A stretch of DNA of 64,000 bases from Chrysomallon squamiferum (GCA_012295275.1 CM022671.1:17042956-17106955), one strand, 5' to 3'; positions 23,351 to 36,526 are shown, counted from the stretch's first letter. The notes: generated by a model from the letters alone, not told the origin. Numbers and translations: made by a program.

Positions 23351-23372
23351 ATTGTGTATGTGTGTATATATA
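23291..23372. repeat. (TG)n tract upstream of exon 1
   Basis: TG dinucleotides with one TTTG and one ATTG interruption, ending about 50 nt before the ATG at 23422. Confidence 0.95.
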
Positions 23373-23421
23373 GAAGCCAATTCTGGTTTTATCAATGATA
23401 GGAATACTGGAATATTCTACA

Positions 23422-24570
23422 ATGAAATTTCTCTCTGTGGCCATTTTCTTTGTGGTATGTACCAAATAGTTATATAGAAATTACTACTAAACGTAAAGTT
23501 TATTTACTTTATTTCGTATATTGATTAATTTTAAGTTAATCTGATTTTTGTTGGTATTATAAATAAAATAAAATATTATTTATTTAAGCCATTATGTTAA
23601 TTATAATGACATGTAATCTTTCAATTTGATTTTTCTTACATTTATTTATTGGTGATGATTCTATTAATGTTGAATAGTAAATACTAAACATGTAAGAATA
23701 TGATTCAAAGAAAATATTTAAATGATTATTTGATAAATCAATATTTGCTAAATCTGCAATATTTGATAAATCTGCCATGAAACACCTACACGTTTTACAT
23801 GCTGTTTATGGGGTGGAGCTTTTAAAACATCTCCAAGTGCTGACAAGAGTAAACTAGGAAACATTTCATAGATATGATGTCGTGAAACTGCTTACAATCC
23901 AACCAATTTTTTAAAGCTGTTTTATAAACTTTTGAAGTTTTTATATTATTTAACTCTTTAATTTTACATTAATGATTTTCATACTGCTTTTTGATACCCA
24001 ATAACTGATCTGAGTTTCATGCAGGACATTGTTATATATGCATTCATTCATTCTGATAAAAGTAAACGATAAATATGGAGCAGTTATACACCAATGTTAT
24101 GTAGTGTTTAAAATATGTCGTGCTATCTGTGTACTTACAGAATCAGGATTCGTTTCTTAATGTCATTCTGTGAAAAAACGATAGGTTCAGCACCATCTAA
24201 TGTTTAATGTAATCTACTGATTTAGCATCTAATAATTTTTGATGCAAACAATCTAATAATATTCAGTATGTTTATGTGTCGAAATAAATACTTTTTCATT
24301 TATTTGAAGGCGATTACTCTAGACATCACAGTAAAAAGATCAGATGAAAGAGTCGCAAGTGTTGCAAAACCGTGTATTCCTGGCTGTGGTGTTGGTTTCT
24401 GCTGTATAATGGATTGGAATGGTGGTACACCTGGAAGGTGTCAAAGTTACCGCATGCAGAATCAACGGTGTGGCTTAGATGGGCTCTGCCCATGCAAGTC
24501 TGAATTACAATGTAGGCGAGATCGATCGGATCCTTTTTACATGTGTAAGATCCCAATCACAATCGGTTGA
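23422..24570 (+). CDS. Secreted ten-cysteine prokineticin-like protein (copy 4)
   Basis: Exon 1 is 23422-23454 (MKFLSVAIFFV), donor GTATGT; intron 855 nt; exon 2 is 24310-24570, phase 0. The product is 97 residues. Signal then KRSDER. Cysteine spacing is C-3-C-4-CC-11-C-9-C-5-C-1-C-5-C-10-C. It is the only copy with a two-residue deletion between C1 and C2 (CIPGC instead of C-x5-C). Core motif LCPCKSELQC. The C4-C5 loop (MDWNGG) is unlike any sister. AATAAA is at 24611-24616. Exon 2 differs strongly from its neighbours while its intron is nearly the same as in the gene at 14015, suggesting selection for change. Confidence 0.8.
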
Positions 24571-25054
24571 ATATCTCACTTTCTGGTTTAAATAATACAA
24601 TTTAAATGACAATAAATATTTGCAACATTTATAAGATTGTCTGTTTTTAGTGCTAAAATATATTTATTTCAGTGAAGAGTAAAACTACAGTAAAATACTT
24701 TGGTTTATATTAATTAAAACGTTTAGTCATTATTACTATATATATATATTTATATTTCCTCCAGCCCTCGTTATAAATCTATTTCTGTCTGTTTACTTTT
24801 ATCAACTTGACTACATTTTAAAAGAGCTTCTTGTCTTTCAAAAATTCCTCATCCCACTTATACACAAATATTATTATCATTCTTTATTATTTTATCATTT
24901 AACAGACTTAATAATAGTGATGAGTCCATCATGAATCATTATTACAATCTATAACAACATTCTAGTTTACTGAGTAGATTATGTTATTATTTTTTAAATA
25001 GATTTCGAATTCGTACGTTTTATATATATATATTTATATATGTGTGTCTGAGTC

Positions 25055-25095
<41 letters not shown>

Positions 25096-26098
25096 TCATA
25101 CATACACAAATATTGAGAGCATTTGTTTCGATTTTAAAACAAAATGATTGTAAAATAAAAAGAGATATAAAATTAATCATAAATACTAATATAAAAATTC
25201 ATAATCCTTTCAATAAACCCTGACATTACACACACTGATGCACATAAAAATAGATTGATGTGGTTGTGACCTCATTGTTTAATCGGCAATGTTTTGTGTA
25301 GTTTATCAGTGAAATTCATTGTGAAACTTTGGAGATACGGGATTGTTTACAGTGCAGGTGAAATATCACAGTGCTTTCATTTTGATTGATAAATGTTTCA
25401 TTGTTTGATTGATAAGGCTTTTTTGGTCATGTGTTATCATTGTTTATTCAGAGTGTGACAGCCGAAATGGAAAAGGAATATATATATATATATAATTGAA
25501 AAAAATTAATTAAAAAAATAATGAAAAAATAAAAATGAAAATAAAAAATAAAATGAAATTAAAAATAATTAAATTAAAAATGATGACAGCAGACTGCAGA
25601 TAAGTACATCTTATAATTATTTTTTTTTCATTTTGTTCATATCTTTCGTTTTAATTTGTTGAAAACGGTCTGCTAATACATTGTTACATACTTTGCTACA
25701 GAGAGGTTATTAATTTATCCTACGTTTTAAAAAAGAACAATAAAATATTTTGATTTTTTTTGTTAATGTACTTTCTTAATACAAGTGGCAGATGGGCGGC
25801 AACTTTGTATTTTTCTTCTTCTTCTGATCTTGGCTTTAATTACATTCGTAAGTCTGGAAAATAGATGAAATCGTTTTAATTATATTGAAAGATCCAACCA
25901 CTTTCGTAATGTATTTTTCAATTCACTTACTAAATATCTATTCTCCATTTTGGAACGTAATATTTTTAAAACTTTCTTTTGATTTAGAATGAATCAGTAT
26001 CATTGACGTTATCAGCTTTAAAGTATGATATTTTATAAGAAAATAAAATGTCAAAATAATAATGATAATAATAGTAATAATAATAATGATAATAATAA

Positions 26099-26136
<38 letters not shown>

Positions 26137-26619
26137 ACAATAAAAGTGCAAATCTGAATGACATCTATTAAACTAAGTAGAATGTAGTTTATGAATAAAT
26201 CAAAAGTATAAAATTTAAAACGTTCTCAAGAACCAAGATAATATTAAAACAACAATAGTTTATAGGAACAGATGACAGGTAGCAGGCCTTTTATCGAGCC
26301 CAGATTTACAAAGTAAAAACTCTCTGTCTAATTATATTTCTAGAGTGAAGCAAGCTTCTGAATGTTTCCTTCAATACTGCAGAGAAAGTAACTAAAATGT
26401 ATTTCATAAAATCCTCTTAAAAATGTTGCTGGATAGATTTAAATCCAAGCATCGTGGCGAGCATTCAAGATCAAGATAGAAATCTTTGTTTTGACTTATT
26501 TTTCTCTGATGTACAAAGTAACTGTCATTTTCTGTACGCAAATAATTAGGTGAAACGATATCGGAATGTAAATGTTGTTAACAATGGATTGTCTCCCTGT
26601 AATGGAAAGACGACTTGTA
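24571..26619. repeat. Inter-gene unit sequence, deleted module type
   Basis: 3' flank, TG/TA tract (about 25040-25095), A-rich tract, (AAT)n and (AGT)n (about 26057-26138), and the shortened module (GGATAGATTTAAATCCAAG jump at about 26430-26465). No gene. Confidence 0.55.
24611..24616 (+). promoter_or_regulatory. Polyadenylation signal AATAAA
   Basis: 41 nt after the stop at 24570, in the conserved 3' flank. Confidence 0.6.
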
Positions 26620-26960
26620 CAGCCATGTTTTACGAATTTTCCGAGTTACTAGCACTCGGCCGGTCTATTTTTCGCTTTCAGTTACGAGCCAAAATCCGAG
26701 TTACGAGCGACCTTCAGATATGCCGCCGGTAGTTGGCGCATCGTTGAAGTATCTCTGTTGTTTTGTGCTCGCGTTTTGTGCACTATTTTGCCAAATTTCT
26801 TATTTCTGACAATGGATCGTAAGAAAATGAGAAGAAAGGAGAGTGCTGAGAAGAAGAAGCGGACGATGTCCTTTGAATTAAAGCATAAAATCATAGAGAA
26901 ACATGAGCAAGTTGTGCATGTAGTCAATTTTGCTAGGAAGTACGATCGTATACTTCTATG
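26620..26960 (+). mobile_element. Tigger-like remnant fused to a gypsy remnant
   Basis: Left end CAGCCATGTTTTACGAA after TA. The helix-turn-helix remnant (ATG at about 26812) runs to RKYDRI. The element is cut at CTTCTATG, and the next base is the intron-like donor (GTAAGC) of gypsy copy 2. TATG is shared by both partners at the junction, consistent with a short-homology deletion. Confidence 0.7.
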
Positions 26961-28640
26961 GTAAGCAATTGTCTATTCTTATTTGATAGAGTGTAATATG
27001 CAATTAACTTGTGTCAGTAACATTTATTATACCTAAAAGTTTAATGTTTTAATCTGTTCTCCGTGCAGATTCTTATTTTGTCTTGGTTCTGTGAGTTTGT
27101 GTCCAGAAAACAGAATGTTTTTGATAAATGGATTAGATCAAGCGACATTAGGAAGGATTATGCCAAATTACGTGAATTAATCATTTTGGAAGAAGTGAGA
27201 AATTGTTTACCGGTAAATGTTCGGTTACATTTGGAAGATCAGGGCATAGAAAGTCTACAAGCTGCTGCTGTAGCTGCTGATAATAAAGTCACAGAGTTGT
27301 GACTCAAGTCCTTCTAAGAATTTTGATGGTAATCAGGAAAGGTTTTCTGGTAGGTCTTCATCAGTTAGGCAGCATACTATAATACTAGGTCAGTAAAGAG
27401 TAATCTGAAACAAAGCCTTTTCAACCACGTTGTTCATATTGCAGAATGAATAATCATATTGTTTCAAAGTTATGCCAGAAAAAAGGATAATCAGAAAACT
27501 GTAGGTTTTGTTAGAACAATAAGTAATGTCTCAGAATGACCAGATATGTATACTCAGCAGAAATATGTTAAATATATCTCAGAGGGTACTACTTGTCGTA
27601 TTCAACCAAATAGTTATCGTCCGGGGATAATTTCCATTTTTCGAAACATTGGAGCTTGGCAGAGCCTGATTGTGAAAGATCCCGTTATAGATCCAGAAAA
27701 ATCGGCAGCAGGTCAAAATATAATCATTAAGGCAGTTGAGGGAATGTGTACTACCATTCCATTACACCAAGTTCTTCTCAATTCTCTTCTGGCTTCTGGA
27801 AAGGTGTTTGTCGGTCTCATAGATAGTTTACCGATGGGGGTGTAGATCTGTTGCTGGGAAATGATCTTTCTGAGAGTTGTTGTGGTAAGAAGTGCGAACA
27901 TTTACAGGTATCAAATACTCCCATTTTAACCTGTGTTGATAAGGCAACTGAAACTTTTCCGGTCTGCGTTACTACTAGTTCTATGGCAAGGAAAATCAAA
28001 TCAATGGAAAATCCTTTAATTGATCCATGCTTGTCAAGGAAATCTGAAGGTGTAAATGAGAAAGATTTAGCTAAGATAAGAAAATTTAATCCATGTGACA
28101 TGGTACTAATGTATTTGCCAATCACTAAATCATATTAATCTGTTGAAGGTATACCATGATCGGGCTCCGATCAATTCAACGATGACTGTGGAAGGTGACC
28201 AGATGGAAATGTCTGCTAATCAACCAGGAGAAAAGTCCGACATTCGGCTGACTAACAGTGAATCTAAGTTGGACCAGAGATTACATCACCTCGCAAGTGA
28301 GAGACGAAACGAAATAACTAAAAATGAATACGAAGATCCCTACATTGTTCACTGAGACACCAAGTCTGACCGACGTCAGCACCCAGGATGTGGAAATAAA
28401 AGATGTTCTCAAACCTTCCAGGAATAAAAGAATATGTTCTGTTCAACCCCTGTAATGGCTGCAACCATTCAAGCTGGCTGTAGATGCTAATGATGTTGGT
28501 TCTGGGGAAAGAAGATCACAGTAGGATAGACCACTCAGGCTACGGACTTGATGATGTCTACTGATCAATCCATGGCGAACCAGAGAAATAATATCTTACT
28601 GAAGCTGAGACACTGATAACCTTAGTTTTTATTTTATGTA
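26961..28640 (+). mobile_element. Ty3/gypsy (Gmr1-like order) remnant, copy 2
   Basis: Lacks the leader and begins at the 108-nt intron-like gap (26961-27068). Then come the gag core (27063-27302), the knuckle remnant (about 27430), a protease fragment (27546-27845, RNIGAWQSL, further from the catalytic DTG), the continuing protease and linker frame (27851-28138), the integrase end and the linker before reverse transcriptase (28143-28355), and the RNase H scrap near 28460-28620. It has the uninterrupted site of the MITE found in copy 1. Coding is broken in several places. Confidence 0.7.
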
Positions 28641-29002
28641 GTTAGTTATACTCGTGAAAATGAATAGTTTGTGCTTTCTCAGAAGAAGAAGAAAAAATTC
28701 TAACATTCATGAATTTAAGAACAACTGGTTATGTTGATCTTTAAACTTAATCCATTTGTAATTCTTTATTTGAATAATTAATATGAACATAACATACTCT
28801 GAGAGAAGCTGCTAGATCTAATCTTTTAGATTAGTACTGAATACAGAAACCTGAGATTCGACAAGTTTAATTATTATGAATTTAAATTATAAACTTTAGA
28901 AATGTAATGTCAGCAGAAAGCACTTTTTACGATTTGATGTAAACAGTAAGCAAATATTGCACGAACAGCTATTAAAAATATACATAATCGTCTTTTATCC
29001 TG

Positions 29003-29045
<43 letters not shown>

Positions 29046-29120
29046 TGAGTATGTGCATGTGTGTGTATATACAAGCCAATTCTGGTTTTATAAGTGATAG
29101 AAATACTGGATTATTCTACA
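28641..29120. repeat. Upstream module with (TG)n tract
   Basis: Conserved upstream module, then a TG tract at about 29004-29067 just before exon 1. The transposon-free site near 28665 matches the target of the element at 3300. Confidence 0.6.
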
Positions 29121-30216
29121 ATGAAATTTCTCTCTGTGGCCATTTTCTCTGTGGTATGTACCAAATAGTTAAACAGAAATTACGATTAAACGTAAAGTTT
29201 ATTTACTTTACTTCTTATATTGAACATTTTTAAGTTAATCTGATTTTTGTTGGTGTTATAAATAAATAAATAAAATAAAATAAAATAAAATATTATTTAT
29301 TTATTTATTGGTAATGATTCTATTAATGTTGAATAGTAAATAGTAAACATGTTAGAATACGATTCAAAGAAAATATTTAACTGATTGTTTGATAAATCAA
29401 TATTTGCTAAATCTGCAATACTTGATAAATCTGCCATGAAACACCTACACGTTTTACATGCTATTTATGCGGTGGTGCTTTTAAAACATCTCTAAGTGGT
29501 GACAAGAGTAAACTAGGAAACATTTCATAGATATGATGCCGTGAAACTGTTTACAATCCACCCAATTTTATAAAACGAATCTTCTTTTAATAATAAATTT
29601 TAAAATTCTGTTTAATAAAATTATTATATTTTGTACAGTTCATTACATTGCGGTTTTATAAACTTTTGAAATTTTTTATATTATTTCCTATTTAATTTTA
29701 CATCAAGGAATGACATACTGCTTTCTGATACCCAATAACTGATCTGAGTTTCATGCAGGACATTGTTAAATATCCATTCATTCATTCTGATACAAGTAAA
29801 CCATAAATATGGTGCAGTTATACACCAATGTTATGTTGTGTTTAAAACATATCGTACTATCTGTGTACTTACAGAATCAGGATTCGTTTCTTAATGTCAT
29901 TCTGTGAAAAAAACGATAGGTTCAGCACCATCTAATGTTTAATGTAATCTACTGATTTAGGATCTAATAATTTTTGATACAAACAACGTAATAATATTCA
30001 GTATGTTTATGTGTCGAAATAAATACTTTTTCATTCATTTGAAGGCGGTTACTCTAGAGATCACAGTAAAAAGATCATATGAAAGAGTCGTAACTGCTGG
30101 AGATGCGTGTATACACGAATCTGACTGTGGTATAGGTTACTGCTGTATAAGGAATGAACGGAGAATGAACGGTGTGGCTTAGATGGCCTCTGCCCATGCG
30201 AGTCGGAATTAGAATG
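29121..30216 (+). pseudogene. Prokineticin-like gene, internally deleted and truncated
   Basis: Exon 1 is 29121-29153, intact; intron 891 nt; exon 2 starts at 30045. A deletion of about 30 nt in the C4-C5/C5-C6 region (after the codons for CCIRN) shifts the frame to a TAG at 30180-30182. The exon then breaks off after GAATTAGAATG (about 30215), before C10, and continues directly into the upstream flank of the next unit (TGCTGAATAATTCAGTATG). What remains is closest to exon 2 of the gene at 30596. Confidence 0.85.
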
Positions 30217-30472
30217 TTTTTGCTGAATAATTCAGTATGAACATAACTACGGAATTACTTTGATAGATTACTACTGAACACATAAAGCTCAGATTCGACA
30301 AGTTTAAGTATTATAAATATAAAATATAAACTTTGGAAATGTTATGGCAGCATAAAATACTTTTTTGATATTTATTTTATTATCCATAATGACATAAAAT
30401 TTTGTTCTAAATGGTTAGGAAATATTGCATGAACAGCTGGTAAAAATATATATCATCTTATTTGATCGTGTG

Positions 30473-30490
30473 TTTGTATGTGTATGTGTA

Positions 30491-30547
<57 letters not shown>

Positions 30548-30548
30548 G
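30473..30548. repeat. (TG)n(TA)n tract upstream of exon 1
   Basis: TG repeats with TATG interruptions on the left, ending in TATATATA 48 nt before the ATG at 30596. Confidence 0.95.
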
Positions 30549-30595
30549 AGCCAGTTCTGGTTTTATCAGTGATAGGAATACTGGAATATTCTACA

Positions 30596-30720
30596 ATGAA
30601 ATTTCTCTATGTGGCCATTTTCACTGTGGTATGTACCAAATAGTTATATAGAAATTACTATTAAACGTAAAGTTTATTTACTCTATTTCGATTATTATTA
30701 ACTTAAGCTCATTTTTGTTC

Positions 30721-30788
<68 letters not shown>

Positions 30789-32034
30789 TTTTGCCATTGT
30801 TTTAATATCAATGATAGGTAATCTTTCCATTTAAATTTTTGTACATTTATTTGCTTTTTTGTTTTGTTTTGTTTGTAATTGTTTCTATTTCATTCATTAG
30901 TAAATACTAAAGATGCAAGAATATGATTCAAAGAAAATATTTAACACATTTCATTTCTCTACCACTGGAGTACGTTGTTTGATAAATCTGCCATGAAACA
31001 CCTACACGTTTTACATGCTGTTTATGGGGTGGTGCTTTTAAAACATCTCTAAGTGCTGACAAGAGTAAACTAGGAAACACTTGGTAGATATGATGTCGTG
31101 AAACTGTTTACAATCCAACTGTAAACGAACCTTCGTTTTGAATTAAATTGTTAAAATTCTTTAAAATATAATTATTACATTGTGGTTTTATAAATTTTAT
31201 AAATTTTTAATATTATCTGACTCTTTAGTTTTACATACTTCTTTCTGATACCTAATAACTGATCTGATTTTCATGCTGGACGTTGCTAAATATTCATTCA
31301 TTCATTCTGATACAAGTAAACCATAAATATGCTGAAAAATATACACCAATATTATGTTGTGTCTAAAATATATCGTGCTGTGTACTTACAGAATCAGGAT
31401 TCCTTTAGTAATAACAGTATGTAAAAAAAACGATAGGTTTAGCACCAACTAATATTTAGTGTAATCTACTGGTTTAGCATCTAATAATGTTTGATACTAA
31501 GGATCAAGAAATTCTGATACAAGAAAACCATAAATATGCTGCAATTATACACCAATGTTATGTTGTGTTTAAAATATTTCGTGCTATCTGTGTACTTACA
31601 GAATCAGGATTCGTTTCTTAATGTCATTCTGAGAAAAAACGATAGGTTCAGCACCATCTAATGTTTAATGTAATCTACTGATTTAGCATCTAATAATTTT
31701 TGATGGAAACAATCTAATAATATTCAGTATGTTTATGTGTCGAAATAAATACTTTTTCATTCAATTGAAGGCGATTACTCTAGACATCACAGTAAAAAGA
31801 TCATATGAAAGAGTAGTAACTGCTGGAGAACCGTGTATACACGAATCTGACTGTGGTATAGGTTACTGCTGTATAAGGAATGGTGCTTCATCTGGAAGGT
31901 GTCAGAGTTTACGCACGGAGAATGAACGGTGTGGCTTAGATGGCCTCTGCCCATGCGAGCCTGAATTAGAATGTAGGCGAGATCGATTTTTACATCATTT
32001 TTACACATGTAAGATCCCAATGACAATCAGTTGA
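30596..32034 (+). CDS. Secreted ten-cysteine prokineticin-like protein (copy 6), apparent chimera
   Basis: Exon 1 is 30596-30628 (MKFLYVAIF, the variant otherwise found only in the gene at 4602); intron 1142 nt, the longest; exon 2 is 31771-32034. The product is 98 residues with spacing C-5-C-4-CC-9-C-9-C-5-C-1-C-5-C-11-C, core LCPCEPELEC, and KRSYER before the domain. The intron holds two successive copies of the exon-2-proximal intron segment (about 31305-31505, resembling the 4602 gene, and about 31515-31720, resembling the other genes). The gene is thus a join of a 4602-type 5' half and a different 3' half. An (AAT)n tract lies at 30722-30788. AATAAA is at 32075-32080. The frame is intact. 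Confidence 0.8.
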
Positions 32035-32074
32035 AAATCTCACTTTCTGGTTTAAACAATATAATTTAAATGAC

Positions 32075-32080
32075 AATAAA
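32075..32080 (+). promoter_or_regulatory. Polyadenylation signal AATAAA
   Basis: 41 nt after the stop at 32034. Confidence 0.6.
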
Positions 32081-32192
32081 TATTTGCAACATTTATAAGA
32101 TTGTCTGTTTTTAGTGCTAAAATATATTTATTTCAGTGAAGAGTAAAACTACAGTGAAATACTTTGGTTTATATTAATTAAAACGTTTAGTC

Positions 32193-32233
<41 letters not shown>

Positions 32234-32530
32234 TTCCTCCAGCCCTTATTATAAACCTATTTCTGTCTGTTTACATTTATCAACTTGTCTACATTTTAAA
32301 AGAGCTTCTTGTCTTTCAAAAATTCCTCATCCCACTTATACACAAATATTATTATCATTCTTTATTATTTTAGCATTTAACAGACTTAATAATAGTGATC
32401 AGTCCATCATGAATCTTTATTACAATCTATAACAACATTCTAGTTTACTGAGTAGATTATGTTATTATGTTTTAAATAGATTTCGAATTCATACGTTTTA
32501 TATATATATTTATATATGTGTGTCTGAGTC

Positions 32531-32569
<39 letters not shown>

Positions 32570-33203
32570 TCAAGAGCATTTGTTTCGATTTTTAAAAAAA
32601 TGATTGTAAAATAAAAAGAGATATAAAATTAATCATAAATACTAATATAAAAATTCATAATCCTTTCAACAAACCCTGACATTACACACACTGATGCACA
32701 TAAAAATAGATTGATGTGGTTGTGGCCTCATTGTTTAATCGGCAATGTTTCGTGTAGTTTGTGTTTGAAATTCATTAGAAAACTTTGGAGATACGGGATT
32801 GTTTATATATGGCTAGAAAGTGCCATTTGAGAAACAATCAATTTTAGCTAAATGATTATGAAATTGTTTAATCTTACTGCAAACATGCGAATAGGAAGCA
32901 TTGCTTTATCTGGTAGGTAAAAAGAAACTTCTCTAAAGAAAATGCTGTCCATGATTATGCACACTTTATTATATATATAATAAAAATACTGATGTGTTGA
33001 TTTTAAGATTTATTATGTCCGAACATGAACACACCTAACCCAACTGTTTTCTCTACTTACTTTACAGTGCAGGTGAAATATCACAGTGCTTTCATTTTGA
33101 TTGATAAGTGTTTCATTGCTTGATTGATAAGGGTTGTTTGGTCATGTGATATCATTGTTTATTCTGAGTGACAGTCGAAAAGAAAACGGAATATATATAT
33201 ATA

Positions 33204-33283
33204 TTTTTTTTTTAATTTATTTTTTTCATTAATACATATATATATATATATGTATTAATGAAAAAAATTAATTAAAAAAAATG
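33204..33283. repeat. Near-perfect inverted repeat around a TA tract
   Basis: The left arm (T-run, AATTTATTTTTTTCATTAATACA) is the reverse complement of the right arm (TGTATTAATGAAAAAAATTAATT, A-run), about 35 nt each with one mismatch, separated only by TA repeats. The sister unit at 54836 has just the right arm. Confidence 0.8.
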
Positions 33284-34354
33284 AAAACAAAAATGAAAAT
33301 AAAAAATAAAATGAAATTAAAAATAATTAAATTAGAAATGATGACAGCAGACTGCAGATAACTACATTTTATAATTAATTTTTTTTCATTTTGTTCATGT
33401 CTTTCATTTTAATTTGTTAAAAAGGGTTACATTCTTTGCTGCAGAGAGGTTATTAATTTATCCTACGTTTTAAAAAATAATAATAAAATATTTTGATTTT
33501 TTTGTTAATGTACTTTCTTAATACAAGTGGCAGATGGGCGGCAACTTTGTATTTTTCTTCTTCTTCTGGTCTTGGTTTTAATTACATTCGTATGTCTGGA
33601 AAATAGATGAAATCATTTTAATTATATTGAAAGATCCCACTTTCGTAATGTATTTTTCAATTCACTTACTAAATATCTATTCTCCATTTTGGAACGTAAT
33701 ATTTTTTAAACTTTCTTTTCATTTAGAATCAATCAGTATCATTGACGTTATCAGCTTAAAAGTATGATATTTTATAAGAAAAGAAAATGTCATAATAAAA
33801 ATGATAATAATAATAATAATAATAATAATATAATAATAATAATAATAGTAGTAGTAGTAGTAGTAGTAGTAACAATAAAAATACAAATATGAATGACATC
33901 TATTAAACTAAGTAGAATGTAATTTATGAATAAATCAAAAGTATAAAATTTAAAACGTTCTCAAGAACCAAGGTAATATTAAAACAACAATAGTTTATAG
34001 GAACAGATAACAGGTAGCAGGCCTTTTATCGGGCCCAGATTTACAAAGTAAAAACTCTCTGTCTAATTATGTTTCTAGAGCGAAGCAAGTTTCTGAATGT
34101 TTCCTTCAATACTGCAGAGAAAGTAACTAAAATGTATTTCATGAAATCCTCTTAAAAATGTTGCTGGATAGATTTAAATCCAAGCATCGTGGCGAGCATT
34201 CAAGATCAAGATAGAAATCTTTGTTTTGACTTATTTTTCTCTGATGTACAAAGTAACTGTCATTTTCTGTACGCCAATAATTATGTAAAACGATATCGGA
34301 ATGTAAATGTTGTTAACAATGGATTGTCTCCCTGTAATGGAAAGAAGACTTGTA

Positions 34355-35018
34355 CAGCCATGTTTTACGAGCTGTCCGAGTTACTAGCACTCGGCCGGTC
34401 TATTTTTCGCTTTCAGTTGCGAGCCAAAATCCGAGTTACGAGCGACCTTCAGATATGCCGCCGGTAGTTGGCGCATAGTTGAAGTATCTCTGTTGTTTTG
34501 TGCTCGCGTTTTGTGCACTATTTTGCCAAATTTCTTATTTCTGACAATGGATCGTAAGAAAATGAGAAGAAAGGAGAGTGCTGAGAAGAAGAAGCGGACG
34601 ATGTCCTTTGAATTAAAGCTTGAAATCATAGAGAAACATGAACAAGATGGGAATGCAGTAATTTGGCTAGGAAGTACGATCGTATACTTCTACGATATGT
34701 AACGCCGAAGGAGTCGATAAAGGCTATAACTCCAGCCAAAGGCATTCAAATAATTTGTCTGATCTCCAACATAAATACACTTTACAAAACCAAATTTATT
34801 TCTTGAAATTCTTTTTTATTTTGTTCTTATACAGTATTTATATTTTTCTTATTTAAGAACACGTTACAAAAAAAAAAGAGGTTAAAATAAAGGGGAGGGG
34901 TTTGAGGGCTTTAACGGATTAATGTTATTTCAATTAATTTCAGTTGGGCATTGATTTGATATAGGAGCACACTGAGTTACGAGCTCGGTCACGGAACGAA
35001 TTAAACTCGTAAGTTGTA
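34355..35018 (+). mobile_element. Tigger-like remnant
   Basis: Almost identical to 17417-18077, including the frameshift after KLEIIEKHEQ and the shortened right end. ATG of the helix-turn-helix remnant is at about 34547. Shared disabling changes show that the two copies came from one already dead insertion by segment duplication. Confidence 0.7.
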
Positions 35019-35147
35019 TATTATTATTATTAATGAATAGACGTGATCATCATTATTCTTTTTTCTTTTTTCTTAGGATTTAAAACAATATTTATTACTT
35101 CTTCACTCAAATTAATATTGTTTGTAAATATTCGTAAGGAAAAAGGT

Positions 35148-35465
35148 TTTAAATAATTGTACATTGTATTTAAATAATTGTACATAGTATTTAAATAATT
35201 GTACGTTGTATTTATATAATTGTACATTGTATTTAAATAATTGTACGTTGTATTTAAACGATTGTGTATTGTATTTAAATAATTGAACGTTGTATTTATA
35301 TAATTGTACATTGTATTTAAATAATTATACATTGTATTTAAATAATTGTACGTTGTATTTAAACGATTGTGTATTGTATTTAAGTAATTGTACGTTGTAT
35401 TTATATAATTGTACATTGTATTTAAATAATTGTACATTGTACTTAAATAATTGTTCGTTGTATTT
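35148..35465. repeat. 21-bp minisatellite, about 15.1 copies
   Basis: 318 nt = 15x21+3, exactly 105 nt (five units) longer than the otherwise near-identical copy at 18208-18420. The extra block repeats the existing variant order (including the rare ACGATTGTGTATTG variant), so it is a five-unit higher-order duplication. Confidence 0.92.
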
Positions 35466-35925
35466 AGTGTCGTAGCTGATAGGTCAACAGGGGAGCGACC
35501 GTTCCAGGCGAACCGATTTTTCAAAACTTGCACTGATTCAACAATATTTTATAACTTTTTTATGCACTTGTGCGATAGAAGTCGAATCTCTGGGACCTAC
35601 ACAGACACACACACATAAACACAAATATATATACACGCACACGCGCACACCTATATATTTATATACATATGAATCTACACACACACATATATATATACAT
35701 ACAGATATAACCTGGCACAGACGCAAGTATACACACAGAGACACGCACATACCCATGCATACAGACACACAAACACACATATGCTATATATTTCTGTGCC
35801 TCTCTCTCTGTTTTACAGTTTTGCAAGTCATTTTGTTCATACCATCCGGTGAAACCGGTTTGTCAACACACAGGTACTAATCGGCGAGTCAAACTGACCG
35901 ATAACTGAATGAGGCAAATTTGTTA

Positions 35926-35995
<70 letters not shown>

Positions 35996-36526
35996 CTTGA
36001 TGGAATTTCGTAGAATTTTTAATTTTTGGTATTATTCTTGTACACAAAAATAATAGTTGCTTATACTCAAGAAAATGAATACTTTGTGCTTTCTCAGAGA
36101 AAGAAGAAAAAAAAAATGTTAAAATTCATGAATGTAAGAACAACTGATTACACTGTCGTTTAACCTTTATCCATTTATTATTTTTTTGTTGAATAATTAA
36201 TATGAACATAACTAGCGACATACTCTTTGAGATTAGTACTGAATACATAAACCTGAGATTCGACAAGTTTAATTATCATGAAATTAAATTATAAACTTTG
36301 GAAATGTAATGTCAGCAGAAAGCAATTTTTAGATACTTTTTTTATTGTCCATAATGATAACAAATTTGGCATTTTTTTACCAGTTCTAAATGGTTAGGAA
36401 ATATTGCATGAACAGCTGTTAAAAATATACATAATCTATTTTAATCGTGTGTGAGTCTGTGTGTGTGTATGTATATTCAAGCCACTTCTAATTTTATCAG
36501 TGATAGAAATACTGGAATATTCTATA
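35466..36526. repeat. Unit segment: (AC)n, (CT)n and upstream module
   Basis: GTGTCGTAGCTGATAGG segment, AC tract (about 35596-35780), (CT)n at 35928-35996, then the conserved upstream module and a short TG tract (about 36448-36479). No gene. Confidence 0.6.

Larger units (their letters stand above)
32035..34354. repeat. Inter-gene unit sequence, deleted module type
   Basis: 3' flank; TA tracts near 32202-32228 and 32547-32569; palindrome at 33204-33283; (AAT)n and (AGT)n (about 33800-33870); shortened module (about 34150-34200). No gene. Confidence 0.55.
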
